Shown here in pieces: positions 35,566-46,988 of a stretch of 64,000 bases of DNA. Position 1 is the first letter of the stretch. Each line of letters opens with the position of its first letter. Under the pieces are notes generated by a model. The model searched no databases. It was not told the DNA's origin and worked only from the letters and a program-made list of their open reading frames with translations. A program made the translations under genes and the position numbers. The stretch is from Aeriscardovia aeriphila (GTDB lineage: Bacteria; Actinomycetota; Actinomycetes; Actinomycetales; Bifidobacteriaceae), in contig NZ_MWWU01000005.1 in assembly GCF_002259595.1 (NCBI RefSeq), forward strand, positions 1-64,000. Reading direction: 5' to 3'.

Positions 35566-36684
35566 ATGAAGATTGAAGTCAATTCGTCTGATTTTGCCGA
35601 AGCAGTGAGCTGGGCCGCCCAAATCATCCCATCGCGCCCCACCACTCCAATTTTGGCAGGAATCAAGATCGAAGCCAGTGAAGGCCAGTTGCAACTATCC
35701 ACCTTTGATTACGACCAATCCGCACGCCTGGTCATCGCCGCCCAGGTTGACGAACCGGGTATCGTCATCGTCCACGGAAAGCTACTCTCCGACATCGCGC
35801 GCAACCTTCCGGGTGAGAACGCGTCCCTCGAAACAAGCGGAACGCGTTTGCACATCACTTCCGGTAAGTCCTCCTTCCAGCTTCAGCTCATGCCGCAAGA
35901 GGATTACCCACAACTGCCAAGCGTGCCTACAACTATCGGCCGCGTCGACGGGAAAACCTTTATTGACGCTATTAACCAGGCCAATGTTTCCATCGCTCGC
36001 GATCAAAATCGCCCGGTGCTCACTGGCATTCACATCCAGATCAACGGCGAAACCGTCACACTCTCCTCTACCGACCGCTTCCGCCTGTCTCGCACCACTT
36101 TCACCTGGTCTCCAGCAAGCTCAGACGTGCAAGCAGACGTCATCGTGCGCGGCGAAATTCTGCGTGCCGTCGTCCGCTCTGTCGACGCAGCACAAAACGT
36201 CACCTTAGGCATGGATGAAGGCGGCAAGCTCATCAGCTTCGACAACGCTGGCAAGGTGATGACCGTTCAGCTCACCGAAGGTCAATTCCCTGCTGTCGAC
36301 CGCCTCTTCGCTGACGAATACCCGATCGAAGCTGTTCTCGACCGACGCGAACTCATGTCTGCCATTTCGCGTGCCGCTCTCGTCACCGAGCACAACGCGG
36401 CCATTCGCTTGGAATTTGAGAACAACCAGGTTAGCATTTCCGCAGGTACTGCCGACGAATCTCAAGCTCACGAGTCGCTCAACTGCAACCTGACGGGCGA
36501 GCCGATCACCGTCGCCTTCAACCCGACTTACCTCAAGGACGGCCTCTCTGTTATTCCTGAGCCATACGTGCGCATCCGCATGCAAACTTCGGTGAAAGCC
36601 GTCGAATTCAACGGTCAGCAGGAGATGGACGACGACACCGCTTCTCTGGCCTTCCGCTACCTGCTGGTGCCCATGCGCTTCTGA
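35566..36684 (+). CDS. dnaN: DNA polymerase III beta sliding clamp
   Basis: The ring-shaped clamp that holds DNA polymerase III on DNA. The N-terminal MKIEVNSSDFAEAVSWAAQI, the central DRPVL-type block (DQNRPVLTGIHI) and the C-terminal YLLVPMRF ending are characteristic, and 372 residues is normal. The ATG follows GGAAGGAACC. Its stop overlaps the recF start (TGATG), so the two are probably coupled. Confidence 0.97.
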   Translation: MKIEVNSSDFAEAVSWAAQIIPSRPTTPILAGIKIEASEGQLQLSTFDYDQSARLVIAAQVDEPGIVIVHGKLLSDIARNLPGENASLETSGTRLHITSGKSSFQLQLMPQEDYPQLPSVPTTIGRVDGKTFIDAINQANVSIARDQNRPVLTGIHIQINGETVTLSSTDRFRLSRTTFTWSPASSDVQADVIVRGEILRAVVRSVDAAQNVTLGMDEGGKLISFDNAGKVMTVQLTEGQFPAVDRLFADEYPIEAVLDRRELMSAISRAALVTEHNAAIRLEFENNQVSISAGTADESQAHESLNCNLTGEPITVAFNPTYLKDGLSVIPEPYVRIRMQTSVKAVEFNGQQEMDDDTASLAFRYLLVPMRF

Positions 36685-38111
36685 TGCTCATGCCCACTGA
36701 TTCCTCCCACGTCTCCCGGCTCGCGCTCGACCATTTCCGCAGCTGGGAGAGCGTCGTTCTTGATTTTGCCCCCAGGGTCAACGTCCTCGTGGGGCGCAAT
36801 GGTATTGGAAAAACCAATATCGTGGAGGCGCTCGAGTTTGTGGCGGCCGGCTCATCGCACCGCACCAATTCCTCGCGAACGCTCATCGCTCGAGGAGCGA
36901 CGCACGCTACTGTTCGTGTCAATCTTGAGGAAAACCTTGAGATTACCAGCACGAGTGAGCCACCGACGAGCCCGCGCACCACAACGCTGGAAGCCACCAT
37001 CCCCACACGCGGAGCTATCAGAAGCCGCGTCAATGCTGGCCCTTCGCGCTATTTTCGCGACATCGCCGGCATGCTCAAAGCCGTCGTCTTCTCCCCACGC
37101 GACCAGCTCACCGTCCAGGGCGACCCCGCGGCACGGCGCGCTTTCATTGACCAAACGGCCACCATGCTCTTCGCCGACTACTACGACCTGCACCAACGTT
37201 TCCAACAGATTGGCAGGCAAAGAGCCGCCGTTCTCAAGCAACTGGGCAAGGTTGACGACCCTCAGATGGCCCAACTTCTCTACCCGCAGCTGGAAACCTG
37301 GACTTCGGAGTTCATTAACGCCTCAATTGCGCTGACCGTGCGCAGGCGCGAGGTGGTGCGCCGCCTTTCTGGCCCGTTTAGCCGCATCGCCCGCCAACTT
37401 TCCGACGACCCCTCCCCCTCTGCCAGCGCGGCCCTAGATTATCAGCCCTCTTTTGCTGAAGTCGAGGACGTGTTGGGCGGTGCGAATGAAGCCGAGTGGC
37501 CAGCAGCGCCTGATTTCGAGGTGAGCGCTGATAATCTTGAGAAAATGAGGCAGAGTATTGCCCAGCATTTCCAACGGCTTCTTGCCGGAGAACAGGCGCG
37601 CGGAATTTCGCTGATCGGCCCGCAACGAGACGATATGAGCGTGACTCTTGACGGCGAACCGGCCCGCGACTATGCCAGCAACGGCGAAATGTGGACGCTC
37701 GCGCTCGCCCTGAGAATGGCGCAATTTGAATGCTTGAGCACGAGCTCGAAGCCGATTTTGATTCTCGACGATGTGTTCGCCCAGCTGGATGAGGAACGAC
37801 GACTGCGCATCCTGCGCTTCGCGCGCGAACAAGGCCAAGTGTTCATCACCGTCGCCGCCCGCTCGGATATCCCGGAACTTCATGACGATTCCACCACGCG
37901 CATCATCGATGTAGAAAAGCTTGCGCAGAAATCGCAGCTTGACGAGCAGCTGGCCGCGATGGCCGCGCAGTTGAGCCAGCAGCGCGCAGCACAGAGCGAC
38001 GGTGGCCAGACTGGGAAAACTGAGGATACTGGCGATGGTGAGGCTCGCGGTAGTGAGGCCCGCGCTGATGAAGCTCACGAGGATGACGAAGCGGGTGATA
38101 CCGGTGAGTAA
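36684..38111 (+). CDS. recF: DNA replication and repair protein RecF
   Basis: RecF is an SMC-like ATPase that helps load RecA at gaps. Walker A is VGRNGIGKTNIVEAL near residue 38, the middle has FSPRDQLTVQGDPAARRAFID, the signature region is SLIGPQRDDM, and Walker B is KPILILDDVFAQLDEERR. At 475 residues it is longer than typical because of a ~70-residue Ala/Gln/Glu/Asp-rich C-terminal tail. ATG 36684 overlaps dnaN; a second ATG at 36690 is possible. It holds two dispersed motif copies (37437-37445 and 37528-37541). Confidence 0.95.
   Translation: MLMPTDSSHVSRLALDHFRSWESVVLDFAPRVNVLVGRNGIGKTNIVEALEFVAAGSSHRTNSSRTLIARGATHATVRVNLEENLEITSTSEPPTSPRTTTLEATIPTRGAIRSRVNAGPSRYFRDIAGMLKAVVFSPRDQLTVQGDPAARRAFIDQTATMLFADYYDLHQRFQQIGRQRAAVLKQLGKVDDPQMAQLLYPQLETWTSEFINASIALTVRRREVVRRLSGPFSRIARQLSDDPSPSASAALDYQPSFAEVEDVLGGANEAEWPAAPDFEVSADNLEKMRQSIAQHFQRLLAGEQARGISLIGPQRDDMSVTLDGEPARDYASNGEMWTLALALRMAQFECLSTSSKPILILDDVFAQLDEERRLRILRFAREQGQVFITVAARSDIPELHDDSTTRIIDVEKLAQKSQLDEQLAAMAAQLSQQRAAQSDGGQTGKTEDTGDGEARGSEARADEAHEDDEAGDTGE
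37528..37541 (-). repeat. Dispersed motif CTCAAGATTATCAG (in recF)
   Basis: Exact 14-base copy on the minus strand followed by CGCTC, inside recF. A 9-base copy on the plus strand lies 82 bases upstream (37437-37445). Confidence 0.85.
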
Positions 38112-38727
38112 GTCCTTCATCAAGCCTAGCGATACCGTCGAGCCAGACGAGCCGATTGACCTCAAGTACAACATCAACCCGGCACGCCTAGAGCGGGCAA
38201 CCTTCCGCCGTTATGCCAAAGCAATCGTCTCCCAACGGGCGCGCGAGCAGAGAGCGGAAGAAGCGCGCGAAAACTTCGGCAAAAAGGGCCGTGACCCGAG
38301 AACGCTTACCGATGTGGCCACGAACTTGGCCCAAGAATCGCAGTGGGAGGTGGGTTTGAAACTCGCCCAACTGCGTGAACAGTGGATTGACGTTTTCGGC
38401 GATTACATGGGCCCACACGCCAGCTTTGTGAGCTTTGACCGCGGAATTTTGACTGTACGCGGGGATTCTCCTGCATGGAGTCAAATCTGGCAGGAACTGA
38501 CGCCTGACATCAACCGCAAACTCAAAAAGTGGTTCTCCCCTATCACTTACGTCACTGTTGAAGTGCGCGGAGTGAGCTCGAGAAGGCGAGCTTTCCGCGG
38601 AAAATATGGCTCGAGCGTGGGCTATTCCGAAGGCTCGAAGCTCAAAATCAAGGGTCAGCCGCGTAATGGTGGTGATCAGCCGCGTAACGGCATTGGCCAG
38701 CCGTATCAGCCTGGTATGTGGGGCTGA
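38104..38727 (+). CDS. DUF721/DciA-like protein
   Basis: A 207-residue protein with a DUF721 (DciA-type) domain near residues 85-160 (WEVGLKLAQLREQWIDVFGD, then LTVRGDSPAWSQIWQEL). DciA proteins load the replicative helicase in many bacteria and sit between recF and gyrB in actinobacteria, as here. The N-terminal part is basic and charged, and the C-terminus is Gly/Gln/Pro-rich. GTG 38104 overlaps the recF end by 8 bases; the longer frame from 38002 reads through recF and is rejected. Confidence 0.85.
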   Translation: MSKSFIKPSDTVEPDEPIDLKYNINPARLERATFRRYAKAIVSQRAREQRAEEARENFGKKGRDPRTLTDVATNLAQESQWEVGLKLAQLREQWIDVFGDYMGPHASFVSFDRGILTVRGDSPAWSQIWQELTPDINRKLKKWFSPITYVTVEVRGVSSRRRAFRGKYGSSVGYSEGSKLKIKGQPRNGGDQPRNGIGQPYQPGMWG

Positions 38728-41297
<2,570 letters not shown>

Positions 41298-41361
41298 ACG
41301 TCACACGAACACCGCAACGCTTAACTCACACAGCGCAACGCTTTAACACAAAGGACAGATT

Positions 41362-44226
41362 GTGGCAGACGAAGAAAACACCAGCACTCCCGGCGATGAC
41401 GAGATGAACAACGCTAACAACGGCGGCAACGGCGACGAGAATGACGCCAACGAGTTCAACGACGCCGCCAACAGCGACGCCGCTGAAAACGATGCCGCCG
41501 CTGAAAACGATGGCGCGGATAACGGCGAAAACAACGGTGAAACCGATGACGAGCGCCTCAACGAGCAGCTCGCTGCATTGAACGCCCAATACGGCGCTCA
41601 AGAAGGCAGCAACATCAACTCGCTGGGCCTGGGCGACGAAGGCTTCAAAGGCCTGATGGGCGGCTCTCGCGTCCAACGCACCGACCTCAACCAAGAAATG
41701 CGCGAATCCTACTTGGCATACGCCATTTCCGTCATCGTCGAACGCGCATTGCCAGACGTTCGCGATGGTCTGAAACCAGTGCACCGCCGCGTCATCTACG
41801 CCATGTACGACGGCGGCTACCGCCCTGACCGTGGCTTCAACAAGTGCTCCCGCGTCGTCGGTGACGTGATGGGTAAATACCACCCACACGGCGACGCCGC
41901 TATTTACGACACTTTGGTGCGCTTGGCCCAGCCATGGTCCATGCGCTACACCCTGGTCGACGGCCAAGGAAACTTCGGCTCCCCGGGCGATGACCGCGCA
42001 GCAGCAATGCGTTACACCGAGTGCCGCATGGCACCTCTGGCCATGGAAATGGTGCGCGACATCGACAAGGACACCGTCGACTTCGTGCCAAACTACGATG
42101 GCAAGACGCAAGAGCCAACCGTGCTGCCAGCACGCTTCCCGAACCTTCTGGTCAACGGTTCTGCAGGCATCGCTGTGGGTATGGCAACCAACATCCCACC
42201 GCACAACCTGCGCGAGGTTGCCGAAGGCGTTCATTGGGCACTTGACCACCCTGATGCCAGCCGAGAAGAGCTGCTTGATAATCTTATTCGCATCATCAAG
42301 GGACCAGACTTCCCAACAGGCGCAACGCTTCTGGGCCATAAGGGTATCGAAAAGGCTTACCGCACCGGCCGTGGCCTCATCACCATGCGAGCCGTCGTCA
42401 ACACCGAAGAAATCAACGGACGCATGTGCCTGGTCATCACCGAGCTGCCATACCAGGTGAACCCAGACCGCCTCGTCAGCTCCATTCGCAACGCTGTTCG
42501 CGACGGTGTGATCAAAGGCATCGCCGACATGCGCGATGAAACCTCCGGCCGAACTGGCGAACGCTTGGTGCTCGTGCTCAAGAAGGACGCCATCCCGAAG
42601 ATCGTTCTCAACAACCTGTACAAGCACACCGCTTTGCAAACCACCTTCGGCGCCAACATGCTCGCCCTGGTCAACGGAGTGCCACGCACGCTCAGCCTCG
42701 ACGGCTTCGTCTCCCACTGGATCTCCCACCAGCTGGAAGTGGTCAACCGTCGCACCGCCTTCCTCAAGCGTGAAGCGGAAGAGCGCGACCACATTTTGCA
42801 GGGCTATTTGAAGGCCATTGACATGATCGATGAGGTCATCCACCTCATCCGCTCCTCCAAGACGGTTGAGCTCGCCCGCACCGGCCTTATGGACCTGCTC
42901 GACGTCGACACCGTCCAAGCAGACGCCATTCTGGCCATGCAGCTGCGCCGCTTGGCAGCTTTGGAACGTCAAAAGATCGTTGATGAGCATGAAGAGCTCA
43001 TGGCAAAGATCGAAGACTATGCCGATATTCTCGCTCACCCGGAGCGTCAGCGTCACATCGTGGGTGAAGAGCTCGATGGCATCGTCGAAAAGTACGGCGA
43101 CGAACGCCGCACCGCAATCGTGCCGTTCTCCGGCGATATGAGCGACGAAGACCTCATCGCCGACCGCAACGTCGTGGTGACCGTCACCCGCGATGGCTAC
43201 TTGAAGTCCACGCGCGCTGACGATTACCGCTCCCAGCATCGCGGTGGCAAGGGCATTAAGGGCACTCGCCTGCGTGGTGGTGACGTGGTGGACCACTTCC
43301 TCACCGCATCCACCCACGACTGGCTGCTCTTCTTCACTAACCTCGGCCGCGTCTACCGCATCAAGGCGTACGAAGCTCCACAAGGCTCTCGCGACTCTAA
43401 GGGTCAGCATGTTGCTAATCTTTTGAGCTTCCAGCCAGGAGAACACATTCAAAGAATGCTGAGCCTTCGCAGCTACGAAGACGCCAAGTACCTCGTGCTC
43501 GCCACGCGCAACGGCCGTGTGAAGAAGACCCTGCTCTCCGAATACGACTCGCCTCGCCAAGGTGGCCTCATCGCCATCAACCTTAACGAAGGCGACGAAG
43601 TAGTCGGCGCAAGCCTGTGCAACGAAGCCGACGACGTGATCCTCGTGTCCAAGGCCGGCATGTCCGTGCGCTTCCAGGCCAACAACGAGCAGCTGCGACC
43701 GATGGGCCGTTCGGCTGCGGGCGTGATGGGTATGCGCTTCCGCGATGACGACCAGCTGCTGAGCATGGATGTCGTGCCAGAAGATTCCGATAAGGATCTT
43801 CTCGTCGTCACGGCTAAGGGCTTCGGCAAGCGCTCCCCACTGGCTGACTACCGCGTGCAAGGCCGCAACGGCTACGGCATCAAGGCGCTGGAAATGGTGG
43901 AAGAGCGTGGTGCTCTGGTCGGTGCTCTCGTCGTCTCCGAAGGCGATGAGATTCTGGCCATCATGCACTCTGGCAAGGTGATTCGCTTCGCAGTCAACGA
44001 AATCAACCGCACGGGCCGCACCACCCAAGGCGTCACCATTGCTGACACCGGTTCTGACGACGAAATTGTTGAGATTGCCACTACCGATGAGACGGGCGAT
44101 GACGACACTGACGAGAACAGTGCTGAGGGCAACGCTGCCGCCGAGGGTAGCGGCGAGAGCAACGCTGAGAACAGCGACGGCGAGAACGACGCCACCGCTG
44201 AGAACGTCGAAGCTGCTCAAGCCTGA
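41362..44226 (+). CDS. gyrA: DNA gyrase subunit A
   Basis: The DNA-cleaving subunit of gyrase. After an acidic Asn/Asp/Glu-rich extension of ~100 residues, the core runs from [20 protein letters not shown] through the catalytic Tyr region ([11 protein letters not shown]) to the six-bladed C-terminal domain with the GyrA box QRGGKG-like HRGGKGIKG. The quinolone region reads [11 protein letters not shown], with Ala where E. coli has Ser83. The acidic C-terminal tail of ~50 residues is also extra. GTG 41362 follows AAGGACAG, and the gap to gyrB is 64 bases, consistent with an operon. Confidence 0.96.
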   Translation: MADEENTSTPGDDEMNNANNGGNGDENDANEFNDAANSDAAENDAAAENDGADNGENNGETDDERLNEQLAALNAQYGAQEGSNINSLGLGDEGFKGLMGGSRVQRTDLNQEMRESYLAYAISVIVERALPDVRDGLKPVHRRVIYAMYDGGYRPDRGFNKCSRVVGDVMGKYHPHGDAAIYDTLVRLAQPWSMRYTLVDGQGNFGSPGDDRAAAMRYTECRMAPLAMEMVRDIDKDTVDFVPNYDGKTQEPTVLPARFPNLLVNGSAGIAVGMATNIPPHNLREVAEGVHWALDHPDASREELLDNLIRIIKGPDFPTGATLLGHKGIEKAYRTGRGLITMRAVVNTEEINGRMCLVITELPYQVNPDRLVSSIRNAVRDGVIKGIADMRDETSGRTGERLVLVLKKDAIPKIVLNNLYKHTALQTTFGANMLALVNGVPRTLSLDGFVSHWISHQLEVVNRRTAFLKREAEERDHILQGYLKAIDMIDEVIHLIRSSKTVELARTGLMDLLDVDTVQADAILAMQLRRLAALERQKIVDEHEELMAKIEDYADILAHPERQRHIVGEELDGIVEKYGDERRTAIVPFSGDMSDEDLIADRNVVVTVTRDGYLKSTRADDYRSQHRGGKGIKGTRLRGGDVVDHFLTASTHDWLLFFTNLGRVYRIKAYEAPQGSRDSKGQHVANLLSFQPGEHIQRMLSLRSYEDAKYLVLATRNGRVKKTLLSEYDSPRQGGLIAINLNEGDEVVGASLCNEADDVILVSKAGMSVRFQANNEQLRPMGRSAAGVMGMRFRDDDQLLSMDVVPEDSDKDLLVVTAKGFGKRSPLADYRVQGRNGYGIKALEMVEERGALVGALVVSEGDEILAIMHSGKVIRFAVNEINRTGRTTQGVTIADTGSDDEIVEIATTDETGDDDTDENSAEGNAAAEGSGESNAENSDGENDATAENVEAAQA

Positions 44227-44257
44227 TGTTCTGAGAATATAGCGCTCAAACGCAGAA

Positions 44258-44295
44258 GGGCCGTCGGTCAGGAAACTGATCGGCGGCCCCTTTTT
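44258..44295 (+). terminator. gyrA terminator
   Basis: A 14-base stem with two mismatches or wobble pairs: GGGCCGTCGGTCAG and CTGATCGGCGGCCC, loop GAAA, then CTTTTT. It sits 31 bases past the gyrA stop. Confidence 0.9.
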
Positions 44296-44334
44296 CATCC
44301 GCAGCTGCATCACAACGGCAGGTGAGTGAGCGCG

Positions 44335-44348
44335 GTGATAATCTCAAG
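44335..44348 (-). repeat. Motif variant CTTGAGATTATCAC
   Basis: A variant of the dispersed motif on the minus strand in which CTCAAG is replaced by CTTGAG, followed by CGCGC. It lies 16 bases past the stop of the AGE-family gene. Confidence 0.6.
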
Positions 44349-44364
44349 CCATACTCAAGCCAAA

Positions 44365-45645
44365 CTAGCCGCGAGCAACAGCAGGAGTGATGCTCAGAGC
44401 AGGGTCATTAAACGGGATGAGCGTCGACTGGAAAGCGTGGTACAAGTCAGACTTACCTGGCCAGACCGTGCGCAAAACCTGATTATGCTCATCGAGCTGA
44501 TGCCACCACGAGCCGTTGACGTGATCAGCCAAATGCTCATCAACATAACGCACAAAAGTGGCGTACCAACTGCGGAAGAAGTCACGACCCGTCACTTGGT
44601 AGAGCGTTGCAGCAGCGTTAATGCCCTCCGCAACAGTCCAATGCATGCGGTCGTGAACAATCGGGCGACCCTGCCAATCGGTCGTATACACCAAACCAGG
44701 CTCACCATCAGCCTGCCAAGCGTCACGAACCGCGCGCTCAAACAAATGCTGAGCCGCATCAACATAGGGCTGAGCCTTAGCAGAAACGCGATGATGCTGA
44801 GCATCCCAACCATACGTAGAAATCGCCCACTGGGTAATCAGACGGCTCCACTCAATGCCATGGCCAGGCGTTGCACCATAAGGCTTGAACTGGTCATCCT
44901 TCTTATCGGCGTTGTAGTCGAGCAGCGGCGTCCAATTCTCATCGAAATGCTCCGGAATACGCCAATTATTGGCCTTCGCCCACTCCACCACATGTGTGAC
45001 GATACGCCCAGCACGCTCGCGGAAGCTCTCATCGCCGGTCACATCAGCAATAGCGAGGAAAGCTTCGGTCGAATGCATATTAGCGTTCACACCACGGTAG
45101 CCATCCAGCTCGGTCATCTCCGTGTTCCACGTGTCCACGGCCAAGCCCTCATCTTCATCCCAGAAGAAGCGATCATAGGTTTCAATCGCATCCTCCAGCA
45201 GGCGCTTGGCACCGGGGCGGCCGGCGAGCAGTGCCGAAGTAGCAGCCAGCATGACGAAAGCGTGCGTGTAGCACAACTTCTCCGTGCCATGGTCCAGCGA
45301 TCCATCGCTTCTCAACGTCAACGATGGGTACCAGCCGCCATGCTCCTTATCATGCAGCATGCCGCGCAGTCCGGAAACCATGGTGTCCACAATCTTTTCG
45401 CTACCCGGGAAGCCCAGCAGCGTGCCGATAGAGTACACGTGAGCCATACGGCAGCTAATCCAGGTTTGCACGCCCTCGCTCGGGTCAAGCCGGCCGAAAT
45501 CATCCAGCCAACCAGCACCACCCCACGGGTTCGCCACTCCCCTACCAAAATTCAACAGATTGCTGGCTTGCGTCGTCATGAATACGCGGTTCGCCTGCGT
45601 GTCCAGCTCATACTTTCCTGTGCGATCTACACTGGTCGAAGTCAC
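44365..45645 (-). CDS. AGE-family sugar epimerase/isomerase
   Basis: An (alpha/alpha)6-barrel protein of 426 residues in the N-acylglucosamine 2-epimerase / mannose isomerase family. Characteristic points are GGWYPSLT, the NANMHSTEAFLA stretch with a catalytic His, and ATPGHGIEW. Such enzymes interconvert aldoses and ketoses or epimerise at C2; YihS-type mannose isomerases share these patterns, but the exact substrate cannot be read. The GTG start at 45645 follows AGAAGGGC. It is convergent with gyrA. Nearby carbohydrate genes (GH27) are not in the same operon. Confidence 0.85.
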   Translation of the reverse strand: MTSTSVDRTGKYELDTQANRVFMTTQASNLLNFGRGVANPWGGAGWLDDFGRLDPSEGVQTWISCRMAHVYSIGTLLGFPGSEKIVDTMVSGLRGMLHDKEHGGWYPSLTLRSDGSLDHGTEKLCYTHAFVMLAATSALLAGRPGAKRLLEDAIETYDRFFWDEDEGLAVDTWNTEMTELDGYRGVNANMHSTEAFLAIADVTGDESFRERAGRIVTHVVEWAKANNWRIPEHFDENWTPLLDYNADKKDDQFKPYGATPGHGIEWSRLITQWAISTYGWDAQHHRVSAKAQPYVDAAQHLFERAVRDAWQADGEPGLVYTTDWQGRPIVHDRMHWTVAEGINAAATLYQVTGRDFFRSWYATFVRYVDEHLADHVNGSWWHQLDEHNQVLRTVWPGKSDLYHAFQSTLIPFNDPALSITPAVARG

Positions 45646-45999
45646 AGTTCAGCCCTTCTTATCTCACTTGTTCAAGCTTTCAGTTAACTTAGCGCAGCCT
45701 GCAAGGTACACTTCGCCCCTTTGCAAAAGCGCGTCACTTTTACCGCTCTCACGTCTCCTGTAACGCAAGAACAAGCACACTCTTATACTAACGGTCAGGC
45801 CTCACCGTTGAAAGCTCGCTCGTTTCTCAAGATTATCAGTGCGCTTCATCCCAGATTTTGTGTGATGAGCTTGCAATAAAAAGCGCAGCAATCCCCCGTT
45901 TTTGATAATCTCAAGGCAGAAAGAAAACTGCGAGCAACCTCAGAAGGCTGCAACTGCTCGAGGTACGGCCCACTTGCCCTACCTTGCCAAGGAGAGATT
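45646..45999. other. Intergenic gap with an inverted pair of dispersed motifs
   Basis: A 354-base gap between divergent genes with no gene of its own. It contains CTCAAGATTATCAG followed by TGCGC (45826-45844) and, 63 bases on, the opposite-facing TTGATAATCTCAAG (45902-45915). The ribosome site of the DUF3566 gene is at its right edge. Confidence 0.6.
45826..45839 (+). repeat. Dispersed motif CTCAAGATTATCAG (intergenic)
   Basis: Exact 14-base copy continuing with TGCGCTTC, paired with an inverted variant at 45902-45915. Confidence 0.85.
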
Positions 46000-46938
46000 A
46001 TGCCTGATCAGAACGATCTTTTCAGCCAGCCGGCACAAGTCAGCCAGCCTTCTACCCAGGCTCCGGAAAGCTTGAGTGACGCCCTCAACGAGGCTGAAGA
46101 AGACAATATGGAGAGCATTTCAGGCCTCTCCGAGCAGCAGATTCGCGAGTCGGTGGCTCAACAGGTGGAGCAAGCTCGCCGCAATTCGGCTTCTTCTCAG
46201 GCTTCTGATGGTACTGGTGCTGCTTCTGACAGCGTTTCTGGCTCTGAGGGCTCTGAGGATGCTACCGATTCTGAAGCTCCTGCGGGTACGGGCTTGAGCG
46301 AGTTCCTCTCCTCTGAAGAGGCTGAGAGCGCGCAGGCTGGTGCTCATGGCGCTGGTGACGGTGCAGCTGCTGGCTCGGCTTCTGGTGCAGCTTCTGGCAC
46401 TTCGGGCGTTGCTGGCCATCGCACGGCTATGGGTTCTGCCGCTTCTGTTGCTACCGCCACCGCAGGCGCCGCGGCAGCCGGTGCAGCTGCAGCTTCTGGT
46501 CGCTCCCGCTCTGCTGTCGACCAGCCTGAGATCGTTTCTAACCGTCGCAAGCCTCGTCGCGTGCGCGTCCCGAAGGCTCGCCGCATGCGCCTGTCCATCG
46601 TCAAGTTTGACCCATGGTCGGTGGCGAAGGTCTCCTTCATGCTGGGCATCGCCAACGGCATCATTCAGGTGGTGTGCGCCACCATTCTGTGGTGGATGCT
46701 CGACGCCATCGGCGTGTTCGATAAGGTGAGTAGCCTGGTGAACTCCACCGGCCTGACAGGCAAGACGGGCTTCAACGTTTCCGCCATTCTGAGCATGGGC
46801 CAGGTGGTGAGCGCGGTGACAATCTTCGCCATTTTCGAGCTGGTGTTGATCGTGATTATCGCCGTGGTGTGTGCCTTCTTGTATAACGTGGTCAGCTCGC
46901 TGGTGGGCGGCCTGCACGTAGTTCTCGGCGACGACTGA
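46000..46938 (+). CDS. DUF3566 membrane protein
   Basis: A 312-residue protein. A long Ser/Ala/Gly/Glu-rich cytoplasmic N-terminus (residues 1-185) ends in a basic stretch (RRKPRRVRVPKARRMRL). A DUF3566 membrane domain follows with IVKFDPWSVAKVSFMLGIAN and two hydrophobic segments. DUF3566 proteins are conserved just downstream of gyrA in actinobacteria; function is not established. The ATG follows AAGGAGAG. Its end converges on the glycosyltransferase gene across a hairpin made from the dispersed motif. Confidence 0.88.
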   Translation: MPDQNDLFSQPAQVSQPSTQAPESLSDALNEAEEDNMESISGLSEQQIRESVAQQVEQARRNSASSQASDGTGAASDSVSGSEGSEDATDSEAPAGTGLSEFLSSEEAESAQAGAHGAGDGAAAGSASGAASGTSGVAGHRTAMGSAASVATATAGAAAAGAAAASGRSRSAVDQPEIVSNRRKPRRVRVPKARRMRLSIVKFDPWSVAKVSFMLGIANGIIQVVCATILWWMLDAIGVFDKVSSLVNSTGLTGKTGFNVSAILSMGQVVSAVTIFAIFELVLIVIIAVVCAFLYNVVSSLVGGLHVVLGDD

Positions 46939-46948
46939 TGAATTTGAG

Positions 46949-46988
46949 GCGCTGGTAATCTCCCTGCATTTCGCAAGATTATCAGCGC
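46949..46988. terminator. Hairpin built from two facing motif copies at convergent gene ends
   Basis: GCGCTGGTAATCT (46949-46961) and AGATTATCAGCGC (46976-46988) pair at 12 of 13 positions across a 14-base loop. The right arm holds an exact GATTATCAG (46977-46985) and covers the stop codon of the glycosyltransferase gene. It has no T-run, so termination is a guess. Confidence 0.5.

Noticed and set aside
41326-44313. A 995-codon open frame antisense to gyrA, and an 807-codon one antisense to gyrB (38757-41180)
   Set aside because: These are mirror frames caused by codon bias in high-GC genes. They have no recognisable domains, and the plus-strand products are unmistakable gyrase subunits.
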